From Corylus avellana (taxonomy: Eukaryota > Streptophyta > Magnoliopsida > Fagales > Betulaceae), in assembly GCF_901000735.1 (NCBI RefSeq), contig NC_081541.1:45370383-45434382 (forward strand): a stretch of DNA of 64,000 nucleotides. Reading direction: 5' to 3'. A program made the position numbers and the translations under genes. How positions within the stretch are numbered: position 1 is the stretch's first letter; every line of letters starts with the position of its first letter. This document shows, piece by piece, positions 22,673-32,999 of this stretch. The notes beneath the pieces were generated by a model. The model ran no database searches and was not told the origin of the DNA. It saw only the letters and a list, made by a program, of their open reading frames with translations.

Positions 22673-24540
22673 TAGTTTAAATCTATCATCTCCTATTGTG
22701 CGAATATGTTAAAAAAAAAAACAATAGGTTAGGGGAAGAAACATCACAAGCTCACAAAGAGCAATTCACCAATCCCAATTACCTATCTTTTTTTTGTGGA
22801 GGATCAGGTCGCAATGATGCTACTTCAATTTGTAATGGTCTGTTTGGTCACCTCTTCATTTTAACAAACGCATTTTTATTTACGGTTTTTTATTTTATTT
22901 TTTATCACGCTATCTATTTTAGTTTTTATTTGTTTTCAAATACTATTTTAATTATATTTTATTTCTCATATTTTCATTCGAAGGAGAGAAGAATAGTGAG
23001 AAATAATTTTTTATTTCAACATTATGCTAGAGTAAATAGCAAGAATAAGTTGTTGGTCTGAAAGAATAGTAGCGGATCTTGTTGAGAGTCTGAAATAAAA
23101 TACGTCAGCTTTAACGCTTGTATCTTTGTAGCTTATGCTATGGATACTTTAGAGCTTGCCCTGTGTTGTAAGAGTTTTTGCTTTTGATTATCAATAAATG
23201 AGACTAATATGTTTCATAAAAAAAAAAAAAAAAACTACTATGGTGCAGGTTCTCTTTATGCCCCCCTACACCTACTCATCCATGATAAATTTGGTCTGGC
23301 CAACCAAATCGATTTAAGTTTGGCCAGCCTAGATTAGTTCAAGCTAAACCGACCTAACATAGGTGACATCCAGCCGACTTGTAGGCATCGTTGCCAATGG
23401 GCATAGCTTAAGGTCATATCACAGGTTGGCCGGTTTAATAATTAGGGAAAGCCTAATCCCAAGAGAGTTTATTATACAGTACACCAATTAGTATTATTCT
23501 CAAGAGTGTCATTATGCTCAGTCCCTTATGAGTTGATCTTATGCAAACCCAACAAGAATAGCAAACTCATTAAACAGACCTTGGAATTTATTTGTTGACA
23601 CTTATTAAGCCAATTGATGTTGCCTGGCTTGTTCTTCAATAATCCTAATAATGAATTGATCTTACCGTTTATCAAACACTCCACTAATATTCTAACTTCC
23701 AGGCCCTTTGATTTTCCAATTTCTCACTTTATTTGATATCAACATAGGGATGTTTTTATGTTTCAATCTTAAACGATTCTTGCATCCAATTTTGTCCACA
23801 ATTCATAGACCATTATAATCGTCCATAGCATGGCTATGGTAACATTATGGATGCCAACATCACCAAGAATCCAAATTTACTTTTCTTTTTTTTTTGTGGA
23901 GACCCCAAATCCCAATGATTCACCAAATCTATAATGATCAACAACATCCCAATTTATTAATGAAAAACTTATTGGGTGGAGGCCTTCTCTCTGCTTGGCC
24001 ACTTGGGCATTTTGACAAACAACTATGATGCCGGCGACCCCAAGAAGTGAATTGTCAAGGTGAAAGCTTGAAGTTGGAAAAAAAAAAGAAAAGAAAAAGA
24101 CTTTTTTTTGTTGTTGTTGTTTTTGCTGAAATGGATTTGGTGCCATAATTACCAAATTCTAAACGTGAATTTGGCTTTCAAATCCATCGATGAAATGTTG
24201 ATTCATTGATGAAGGACATTATAACCATGTGCTTAACCAGCAAAAGAATGAATGTGGGCTCGACAAGGGCACTAATCATGTGCAATGCACATCTAAAGGT
24301 GGGTGTGAACATGAGACAACACAGCCAGAGACAAAGGCCCAACATATTAAACATGTTTGGCACAAGAGGAGAGAGAGATTCAAATTAGTGATCTTCACTT
24401 TATTAGGCGTGATTCCAGTCGATTGAGTTACCTCTTGGAAACAGGCCTACCATGTTAAAATATAAATTAAATGATTAATTTCATATATTTTTATCAGTTT
24501 AAACTTTTGGGATAAGTAGTAATTTAACATAGTATCAAAA
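22673..24540. repeat. Segmental repeat block, paralogous to 39,190-39,400 and 45,550-47,203
   Basis: 22,673-22,885 matches 39,190 and 43,927. From about 22,900 the sequence switches to the block also seen at 33,400-34,700, 41,690-42,570 and 45,550-46,870. 24,200-24,540 then matches 46,860-47,203. In the other copy this runs on to the intact SLX1-like gene; here a gap intervenes. No gene. Confidence 0.8.
24361..24440 (-). mobile_element. tRNA-derived SINE, truncated
   Basis: Contains the box B-like and box A-like parts of the family on the minus strand. Same insertion as the copy at 47,021. Confidence 0.55.
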
Positions 24541-24640
24541 NNNNNNNNNNNNNNNNNNNNNNNNNNNNNNNNNNNNNNNNNNNNNNNNNNNNNNNNNNNN
24601 NNNNNNNNNNNNNNNNNNNNNNNNNNNNNNNNNNNNNNNN
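24541..24640. other. Assembly gap (100 N)
   Basis: Left flank equals the sequence ending at 47,203; right flank equals the sequence starting at 56,037. The interval it stands for in the other copy is ~8.8 kb and holds the SLX1-like gene and the Helitron. Confidence 0.99.
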
Positions 24641-24967
24641 CTTGGGTGGCACCACCTCCAAGGACTACCAAATCTGATAGTTACGATACCACCAGATCAA
24701 AGAGATCTAGTGGCCGTAACTACTAAATAGGACTTTGGGAGTGGTTACGACTTACAACAACCCTCAAAGGTTCAGTTGAGGTGGCTTACCAGCCTTAAAG
24801 AAGTGATCGGCCATCCATAAAAGAAGGTGGCCAATGTTTTTGAGCTAACATGGCTGTACCACATCAGCTTGTTGTGCGTAAAACACATGTATATTTGCTA
24901 TCGTGGACTTATAATAATCTTCATGCATAAAAAAATATATTTTTGCATGCAGACATATATAAAAGAG

Positions 24968-25336
24968 CTAGCAGTCATACTCGTTGCAGTTTGCAGAAGG
25001 GTTGATATTGTAAGGGAGGTTAACCCCACACTTGTTAGGAAGTCCAGCTGCTAGACCAATGTTGTAACCAGTGTACGGAATCCCATTAACAGCTTGCTTC
25101 AGACACCTGCAAACGCTCTGGCGGTCCGCCGTGGTCTTAGCCAGATCGTAGAGGGACTTGATCCCGCTGCAGCAAGCAGCCGGCACAGACCCACCACTGG
25201 CTACATAAGAAACACATGGGGTCAGGTAACTCACCACCTGGTTGCATGCTATGTCTGCTTCGGCAGCCATGGGTGCGCTTGCCACCATGCATGCAAGCAC
25301 CAAGCAAGTCAGCTTCAGGACAACAGAGGCAGCCAT
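24968..25336 (-). CDS. Non-specific lipid-transfer protein, type 1
   Basis: 122-aa secreted small protein that carries lipids in a hydrophobic tunnel, in the cell wall or cuticle. A signal peptide (1 to about 27) precedes the mature protein. Eight-cysteine motif: C31-X9-C41-X13-C55C56-X19-C76-X-C78-X24-C103-X13-C117, the type 1 spacing. The ATG at 25,336 is chosen because a TATA box lies about 71 bases upstream; a longer frame starting at 25,450 would begin before that TATA box. A ninth cysteine ends the protein (C122). However, GTATGA at 24,975-24,980 sits where type 1 genes often have an intron just before the stop, so the last few residues may be intron read as coding. Family members include defence proteins (PR-14) and pollen or fruit allergens. 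Confidence 0.92.
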   Translation of the reverse strand: MAASVVLKLTCLVLACMVASAPMAAEADIACNQVVSYLTPCVSYVASGGSVPAACCSGIKSLYDLAKTTADRQSVCRCLKQAVNGIPYTGYNIGLAAGLPNKCGVNLPYNINPSANCNEYDC

Positions 25337-25406
25337 GAAGATAAGAATTGAATTGATTGCTAGTTTTAAGGTTTTGGTCGCTGGCTGAGTGTAAGAGGCC
25401 TTGCTG

Positions 25407-25412
25407 TATATA
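25407..25412 (-). promoter_or_regulatory. TATA box of the lipid-transfer protein gene
   Basis: Minus-strand TATATA about 71 bases before the ATG at 25,336, leaving room for a short 5' UTR. Conserved in the duplicate copy. Confidence 0.6.
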
Positions 25413-25450
25413 ATGGAGATGGTGGTGCAAGTCGAAAGATTGTGTTTCAT

Positions 25451-26740
25451 GAAGGAGCTTGTTTGGTAGTTGGGCTTAATTAGTGTGTGTTGGTGGAATT
25501 TGGTTGGGCGAGTTAAATGCTACCACAAATGCAAGAGAAAAAGTGAAAACAGAGTCCTTTTGAAGAGGAAGCAACGGTAAAAATTTAGGGTTAAAAAAAA
25601 GTAGGGAGATTTTTTTTTTTAGTTCTTTTAATGGTTTGGATTTAATTTAATTTTTTATTTAATGAAAAACTTGAAATTAAATTTGGACAGTTAAAAAAAC
25701 TATAGCAGATTTGCTCTTTTTTTACTTTTTTTTTTTTTTTTTACGGTACCTATGTAATACCCCAGTCTCACATTGGGAAGACGAGTTACCCACGTAAAGT
25801 GACATTTATAGATATTAAGTCTCACATTTCTTATTTACTAACTGAAACTAAGACTTTATAAGTGGTTCTAGAAAAGTTTTAAATTGATTAATCTTTTTAG
25901 AATAATAATACAAATATGGCTAACGCTTTCTCTATGTCATTACAATCTAAGCTAATCCAAAAATTTATCTCCCTCCAACTAATTAGTCTATGACTCTATG
26001 GTTTCCTCAAATATTTTAACTTTTACAATGTTTTTACAATTTTCTATTGAGGTTGTAATGTCCCAATTTTGTTATAAAAAAATGATAAAAAGACCATTTT
26101 TAGCTTCTTTTTCTGTCTTTGTTTTTTGTCAAAATTTTTGTTTGTCATATGTAAGAGATTTTTTTTTTTTTTTTTTAATCATTTTGAATCAGGTAAGGAA
26201 ACTTTTTGTAATTCCCATAGAAAATTGTAGAGATATTGTAAAAATTAAAATATTAGAAGGGAAGTTAAATATAGTTTTTCCAAATTAAAAATTACTGCTT
26301 GCATGTGAGAACCGTACCAAAATTTACTCGCAATCAGACTACAAATTTCAGAAACGCAGTAGTGAGTTTCTGACAATACGTTTTATGAGAACGTAGAAAT
26401 GGACAAAAGCTTTTCAATTTGAAAAAAAAAGGCTATATTGGTAGGTGGGGTTGGATTAATTAGAGTCCATCAACCAGCAAAAAGTGGAAATTTAAACCTA
26501 ATTTCTCTGTTTTCGTACCATTTGAATTTAATGTCTTCCTTTCTAAATTTTAATAACTAATTTATTCTATAATTCATATTTTTTAAATCGATCATTTCGT
26601 TGTCTTTCTGTCCAAACAAATAAATGATGATCTTTTTGTCCGTAAAAAAAAGGGGACCAAAGAGGAGAGGGTAAAAGACATCATAAAACCTTTAGATAAT
26701 TATGACATAAAAAATATAATTTATTACTTGTTTATGGAAT
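25451..26740. other. Intergenic region with a dispersed repeat
   Basis: Contains poly-T tracts and, at about 25,855-26,060, a repeat found inverted at 19,771-19,975. The 'cccagtctcacattgggaag' phrase near 25,760 is common in degraded plant retroelements. No gene. Confidence 0.5.
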
Positions 26741-27314
26741 TTGATTCTTCTCTGTCCAAAATAAACTGTAGAATATTCACACTACCATCTCTAAAAAATT
26801 TTGGTGACTACAAATAAAAATATAAGGTCCTTACTAATAAAATAACAACATGCATATATTTAAAATAATTCCAAAATAAATAATTAAAAATTAAAAAAAA
26901 AAATTAAGGGGTGGCTGAACCACCAATGGGGGTGGTTTGGCCATCCCCAAGGGCCAAATAAAAAAAATTAAAAAAAAAAAGATTTAGCACTTGGGGTGGC
27001 CGATCCACCCCCAAGGGTCGATCTGGGGTGGCTGGAGGCCCCCCCATGGGCCAAATCAATATATATTATATTGATTTGGCCCTTGGAGGTGATCGGACCA
27101 CCCCCAGCCCCAATGGCCACCCCCAATGGGGATGGTTCAACCATCCCTTAATCTTTTATTATTTTTTTAATTTTCAATTATTTTAAAAATATATATAATT
27201 TTTTTATTATTATTATTAATAGGACAAATGTCCTATTTATGGCCTTAAGATCTCTCTCTAGAAAAATTCTAGCCATTAACTTAATATTCTCCAGTCTATT
27301 TTAGATAGGAGAAG
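26741..27314. mobile_element. Foldback / long-TIR MITE, left arm degraded
   Basis: Roughly palindromic element centred near 27,065 ('ccaaatcaatatatattata' and its complement), rich in 'ggggtggc...ccaccccc' phrases. The right arm (27,150-27,314) is intact; the left arm has diverged compared with the copy at 58,161. No transposase coding. No clear target duplication. Confidence 0.65.
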
Positions 27315-27834
27315 ATCATGTTCCATTTAAGTACTGTGACCCTAACCAAACATGCCATTTAATTCGCATCTTCTAGTGAAATACATCTTTTGCCATATGT
27401 CGCTTGTTCGTAAGGTACAGTCCTAGCAAAATGATGATGTCAAACTCCTTGCCATCCTAGTAGATCATGCTATCATTGTCTAACATGGTGTAGAAAATGT
27501 TACTTGCTCGCTGGCAAATTAGGAATGTTAACTAATTTTTTGTTTGGCACAATTAGTCAACAATTAACATCAAGTGGCGGAGTAGTTATCTTTTGCACAT
27601 TCTCGATCGGAGCCGATCGAATGAATACTCATTATATCATAATTAATTAATGTAGATTTTAAGAGTAATAGCTAGAAGTTATTTGAAATGCTTAATTTCC
27701 TCCCATTTTCCATTGGATGTAGTCACAAAACGACCAGAAGAATGTAATTATGTGAATACAATTTTATTGTGTGGCAATAACACTTTCCTACCATCAAATA
27801 TAAGATTAAAAATGATAGTGCCTTAACATTGTCA

Positions 27835-28944
27835 TCATATTGATAGAGTTATCCCAAAAAATGTAGAGAATTTGTATGTCAATGTACGGGTGACATTCTT
27901 CACAAACTTGCCTAGCGCAGCACACTCTTCCAACGCCCTCTCATCAACCTTACACCGGAGGAACTGGGGAAAGAACAGCCAAAAGCAGGTCACCATCACG
28001 AATCCAATGGTCAAGGGCCCCGAGACGAGCTGCGGCAACCGCCACCTGCTGGCGAAAACCGCCTTCTTCAATACAACCTCGACGGCCAAACACGAACCTT
28101 GGAGGAGGAAGAACCATGTGACCTCCCAAGTGGAATTCACGCACCCCAAGTAGTAGAACATGAGCTCATGCATGAGCCCCGACACAACGAAGGTGGCGAG
28201 AATGGCAGCGATTGACACCCACTTGCGGCCAACGACGCGTGTCATGGCGTGGCGAGTGGGATCGTATACGGTGGGGCGCAGGATGCTGCTGACCATGAGG
28301 TTCCACCTCCTGCCCCAGAAGTCTTGGAGTGAGGTGGTGGGGTATGGCTCGTTGAACTGCGGCTCAAGCTCCACTCCTAGCAGGGCTCGAGCCAGGGCTG
28401 CCACCATGGCTAGAATGATTTCTAGGAGAAAATATATATGAAAGCAATATAGAAACAATATAACCTTTGGGTGGATATGCTCACTATAATCATAGATACG
28501 TATCAAAATGGCCAAAAGGACACCAATTACTACATACCTTAGAGGGAAAAATATTTGTCTTCCCTTAGGGATTTCTTTGTTTTTGCCATTTAGATGTGAT
28601 ATTGGTGGAGATGGGTGCTTTTTTTGGTGGATCTTGATGGGAGTGCAAGCAACGGCTACAAACCGTCCGAGAGAGATTGATGAGTCAGAACACAAAGGAC
28701 CTTTACCAAAAGCAAAGAGCAAGAGCTTGAAATTCCCAAGCCAAGAAATGAAAAATGCAGTGGTGCCTCCAAGATGAACAGAATTTAGATTGAGAGGAAG
28801 GAAGAGGAAGATGAAAACGACTGGGAGTACACAAAGGAGTCTTGCAGGGCCTCTGGAGACTATCTTATTAATTGCATAGCAATAAGAAAGACATGCGAAA
28901 ACCCCAATCCATACCTTTATTAAGCTCAGTATCTCTGCCTCCAT
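27835..28944 (-). CDS. MBOAT acyltransferase, wax synthase / acyl-CoA:sterol acyltransferase-like
   Basis: Single-exon, 369-aa multi-pass membrane protein of the endoplasmic reticulum, family of plant wax ester synthases and ASAT1-type sterol acyltransferases, which move an acyl group from acyl-CoA to a fatty alcohol or sterol. Seen in it: many hydrophobic segments, the family motif FWGRRWN (about 209-215) and a conserved His in a membrane segment (GLMHELMFYY, His about 259), the likely catalytic residue of MBOATs. An in-frame ATG 25 codons upstream (29,019) exists, but starting MEAEILSLIKVW fits the family's N-terminus. Length is normal (about 340-370). Substrate, alcohol or sterol, cannot be told from sequence. 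It shares strand with the lipid-transfer protein gene about 2.5 kb away, and both are duplicated together. Confidence 0.88.
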   Translation of the reverse strand: MEAEILSLIKVWIGVFACLSYCYAINKIVSRGPARLLCVLPVVFIFLFLPLNLNSVHLGGTTAFFISWLGNFKLLLFAFGKGPLCSDSSISLGRFVAVACTPIKIHQKKHPSPPISHLNGKNKEIPKGRQIFFPLRYVVIGVLLAILIRIYDYSEHIHPKVILFLYCFHIYFLLEIILAMVAALARALLGVELEPQFNEPYPTTSLQDFWGRRWNLMVSSILRPTVYDPTRHAMTRVVGRKWVSIAAILATFVVSGLMHELMFYYLGCVNSTWEVTWFFLLQGSCLAVEVVLKKAVFASRWRLPQLVSGPLTIGFVMVTCFWLFFPQFLRCKVDERALEECAALGKFVKNVTRTLTYKFSTFFGITLSI

Positions 28945-29019
28945 TTTTGCTTCTTCTTGATATCTTTGCAATGTGGGAGAGCAGGATCTGAATGTGAGAT
29001 CCAAGTTCAAGAGTTTCAC

Positions 29020-29982
29020 AAGAAAACTTTGATTGGTGTACAGAAATTAAGAAGATGTGAAGAAAGATTGACCTTTGACCTTACAAAATCAGTCACGTGG
29101 ATGCACTAATTTGCAATAATCTTTTTAGGGTTTAAAAATTGACTCAAAACCTTATGTTATAAGCATATATATGACAAATAACTCCTTAGTCCGAACTTTC
29201 ATTTGAAATTCTGATAGAAAACCGTCATAATATTGTCACATCAACACTAACAATAATACGACATGCGTGTGTCCCTCATAATAAATATTAAATATTAAAA
29301 AAATCTAGAGATCGTGGTCCGACCATTTTAAAATCGGTCCAATATGTGATAGCCGAAACACCCCCAAAGCCTTGAGGATGGTTAGTCAACTATGATTTTC
29401 ATCAAAATTTTAAACGAAAAGAGAAAGTTATTTGTCATTTATGCTTACTACATAAAGTTTTAGCTCAATTTTAAAAAATTTTAGAAAATTTATGACTAAT
29501 TTTACATTTTTTCCAAGAAAGATTCACCTTGACTTTGCAAAACGCGTTTTTCCATTGGCAGACCATTTTTTTATTGTTCAAGTGGGAACAAAGGTGCAAC
29601 TTTACAACAAAAATGTGCAAAGCATTCTGAATACAAAAATATTGTGGGGGAGATGAAAATGGAATTTTCAAAGTATATATCATATAAAATATCAACATGA
29701 TTAGTGTTGGGTTGGATTATTTATATTTTATACACCTAAAAAAATTTATTTCAGCGCGGTTGACTTGATGAACACATGAAATCTGTGCATTTTAAATATA
29801 CAACTTCATCACAGTTCCTGAAAGCAAGGGTGATCGTGGAAAAATATGCCAAGGAGGAATATTCTTCATAGAAAGTTCGACTCTTATCACATGTGTGCCA
29901 AAGAAGTTTTGTGAGCAAGCTAGCAATCCCTTTGCCTTGCAATTTTACAAGTCAAAAGTATATTTTTAAATAAAAATCGTAG
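29020..29982. other. Upstream region of the acyltransferase
   Basis: No gene. A minus-strand TATATA run near 29,166-29,173 is a possible TATA box but is about 225 bases from the ATG. The sequence appears identical or nearly so in the second copy. Confidence 0.35.
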
Positions 29983-30212
29983 GATGTGTTTTGTTTGGGG
30001 GCGTGTTTATGTTTTCAAATCGTAGGTAAATAAGTCGTTATAAAAATGCACGATTTTAAAGGTCAAATCACGATTTTAAATGTCGAACTATATATAATTT
30101 TACTAAAGACGTAACTGGATTTTTAAGAATCGTGTTTTCATTTCTGCATTTTAAAACTACTATTTTTTTCAAATAGTATATTAAGAAATCGTTAAACCAA
30201 ACGGATACTCTC
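29983..30212. mobile_element. hAT-like MITE
   Basis: About 230 bp with approximate inverted ends (GTGTTTTGTTTGGGGGCG versus the complement of 'taaaccaaacggatactc') and internal 'cgattttaaa' repeats, typical of short hAT-type elements. No clear 8-bp target duplication seen. Confidence 0.4.
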
Positions 30213-32899
30213 TCCAAAGACAATGGTGGTAGAATTTGAGGGAAGTGTGGCTGAAAAAAGATTTTGTAACTGGGTAACTAAGTATTCCTCCAGGCCCATG
30301 AGCTATTAGGTATTTTGATAGCTAGCCTCCAGAAGATTCAATGTGGGTAATACATCTTGCTTTGTTACATTGGCCCATAAGCAATATGAAGGCATGAAGC
30401 CCACCCCCACCCAAAAAAAAGGAAGATAAAAGAACCAAGAAAAAGGGAAACAAAAAACCAAATAAATAAATAAAGGCAGTCTACTTTCAAACCTCCATGA
30501 TATTTATATTGTTTTGGTTTACCATTAAAGAAAGAAAAAGAATTCCTTTTTTTTTTTTTTTTTTGTTTAGTAAATGAGAAAAACAAGAGTGAAACATAAT
30601 TCAAATTTTCTTCAAAAACCCAAGAATCTGAAATTGGTCAGATTTGGAGAGAAAATGACAAAAGAAAGTACAAGCTAACATGCAGACAACCCATAAAGCA
30701 ACGAAAATATGTGGAGCGAAAGGAAGATGCCTTTTCTTGATGAGTAATCAAACAAAAGGCGGAAGATATTGGACCAGAAGTCCACCTGTCAAAGAACACA
30801 TACCAAGAAACAAAATGCTAATCAATTTTTTTTTTAAAAAAAAATACACATGCCTCTATGAGACTGATTCGGATTTCTAGCGATTTGTTATTTACCCTCT
30901 TACTCGGGAAAGCGAGTTATATTTGATGTCTGAATTGCTTTGAGATACACAATGATATACCCAGAACAACTTTACAAGGCAAAGAAAATAAAATATGATT
31001 CATCTCAATCTATTTTATGTAGGGTTTTTTTTTTAAAAAAAAAAAAAAAATCAAAAAAAAAAAAAATCAAAAAAGGTAGGAGGGGACAATTATAGTGGCT
31101 AATTTACCTAAATATGACTATGAAAACACGTACCAACTGAGAATCAATAATATAAAAGGCTTAAATAGTAAAAACCGTAGGCGCTTCCACTTATATTGGT
31201 TTCTCTGGCTAATTCCCACCAAATATGTCACTAATGCTGGAGGTAAAAAGTACAACATTGATCGTATATTCCTTCATTGACTATGTTTTATAGCTAAATG
31301 AGTGTGGAAGTTGAGATGAATGTTTCAGATATGGTGTGGTGCTCAGTAGAAAGGCACATTTAGCCCAATTTGGTTGGTGTGTGGCCAAGAGGTAGATGTT
31401 TGGTAATGATGGTGACCATGTTGTTGGCAAAGGTATAGGCAAGTAGAGAGTACTCATTAATTATCAACTGTTGTGGCCCATAATCTTGGTGCTACCGGAG
31501 GGTCACCCCAAACAGGCTCACTTATAAAGTACTTAAAAAATCGTCGTTTTTACGGTCATTTTTTGGCGATTAGGTCAAAAAAAAGTTAATGGATGGGGGC
31601 CAATTTTTTGACGTATTTTTAGTTTATTTATAAATTTTCTTGCATTGTATTAACTATTTTGGGCAATTGATGTTGGGGTCCTACCCCCTTCTCTTTGTAA
31701 TTAATACTTTTGTATTAATAAAATTTTATCTTAAGAAAAAAACGAAGAAGAGAGAGTAGTAGTTATTGGAATTTTAAAGTAACAAAACCAACTATTGTCT
31801 TGGGTTGTGTAAGATTTGAGCTTTTCCTTTTGGCTTTTGTAAAAGATATCAAAAGTTGAAAGTCTTCTTCACATTGATTCACTCAATTCTAATTTAATAC
31901 AAATTTCTCCTTTTCCTAGAAAAAAAAAAAATTGGTTTTAAAAAAATGTTTTCAGGATTCTCATTTATGTACTCTACATTCGAAAAAAAAAAAAAAAAAA
32001 AAAAAATCCTGATAACTAGAAATGAGATGTAGGATAAAAGATAATGACATCACTTTATAGGTTTTATCAAATATATTGGTGTAAAAGAGAATCAACACAT
32101 TTCACCGAGTTTCAAATTTTAATCCAAACTACCATTTGTATAATGTATTATGATGTATTCAAGAATAATTTATTAGGTAATGGATCGGAGGTTAGAGATA
32201 GACCTAATAAGGTCCATCTTGCAAGCAAGTCAGGCTCAATCAAGCCTTAAACAATGAGTGTATTAGTCCCAGCAAACCAACATTTGCATAAGATAATAAC
32301 TAAGCCATATGTACCTTAACGCCTTGATATTTTTGAAGCTTAAGAGAACAATCATCTAACGGAGTAAGATCCAAAGAAACAAATCGGTTACACTTGGACC
32401 CTCTCCTCCAAAATACGTCGCGCAGGAAACACTCCATAAAAGGAAGGAAAAGGTTCATTCATAGTGTACGTAGTTTCCTTGTCCTCTTTACTAAATAAAT
32501 ACTGACTTGAACATCAGAGCGTTTCTCGTCGACACATCCAACAAGGTCACATGTGCTTGTTTTTCTCTTCATTGCAAGTTTCGTTTGCCTGGAGTATGGT
32601 GTCCAACCAACTGATTTTCAATTTTCAATTTTGATTCAATTTAATTCTTAAGTCATTATTTCTAATCGATTTTCTGTTCATTTGATTTATTAAAATAAGA
32701 CAAATAGAAAACGTGAACATTCAAAATTGTTGATACATTAATAGTTTTTTCAAAAACCAAAGAAACTTTGCCTAATTTGGTCCATGCCAGCTTGATTTGC
32801 CAACAATAAATAACATTTATACCTCCAAAAGATTGACTTTGTGCTTCACTAAGACCAGCAGCTGGCGTTGCGGATTATATAATTAATCATATAAGCCTT
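30213..32899. other. Intergenic, AT-rich
   Basis: No convincing gene. Around 31,660-31,735 the sequence 'gggtcctaccccc' followed by 'attaataaaattttatctt' resembles the 3' end of a LINE or a decayed transcript end. Long A tracts near 31,040 and 31,984. 31,917-32,102 is missing from the paralogous copy. 32,771-32,899 lies beyond the matched copy. Confidence 0.4.
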
Positions 32900-32999
32900 N
32901 NNNNNNNNNNNNNNNNNNNNNNNNNNNNNNNNNNNNNNNNNNNNNNNNNNNNNNNNNNNNNNNNNNNNNNNNNNNNNNNNNNNNNNNNNNNNNNNNNNN
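32900..32999. other. Assembly gap (100 N)
   Basis: Right edge begins, without offset drift, a stretch that matches 41,285 onward. Confidence 0.99.

Larger units (their letters stand above)
24641..32770. repeat. Segmental duplication copy A (lipid-transfer protein + acyltransferase)
   Basis: Matches 56,037-64,000 in the same order and orientation. The offset is 31,396 up to about 26.6 kb, then 31,426. Divergence is uneven: the lipid-transfer protein region looks identical, 26,640-26,990 is strongly diverged, and the end (31,917-32,770) is moderately diverged with a ~185-base length difference at 31,917-32,102. Confidence 0.9.

Noticed and set aside
22696..23061. 121-codon open frame in repeat block A
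   Set aside because: AT-rich, Phe-rich translation, not conserved in the paralogous blocks, and it crosses a repeat junction.
25337..25450. 38-residue N-terminal extension of the lipid-transfer protein
   Set aside because: It would start upstream of the TATA box and precede a normal signal peptide.
26900..27130. Repeat-spacer array resembling CRISPR
   Set aside because: The GGGGTGGC/CCACCCC phrases are arms of a foldback element in a plant genome, not regularly spaced repeats.
28945..29019. 25-residue N-terminal extension of the acyltransferase
   Set aside because: Possible in frame, but the family N-terminus begins at the inner Met; the outer start is less likely.
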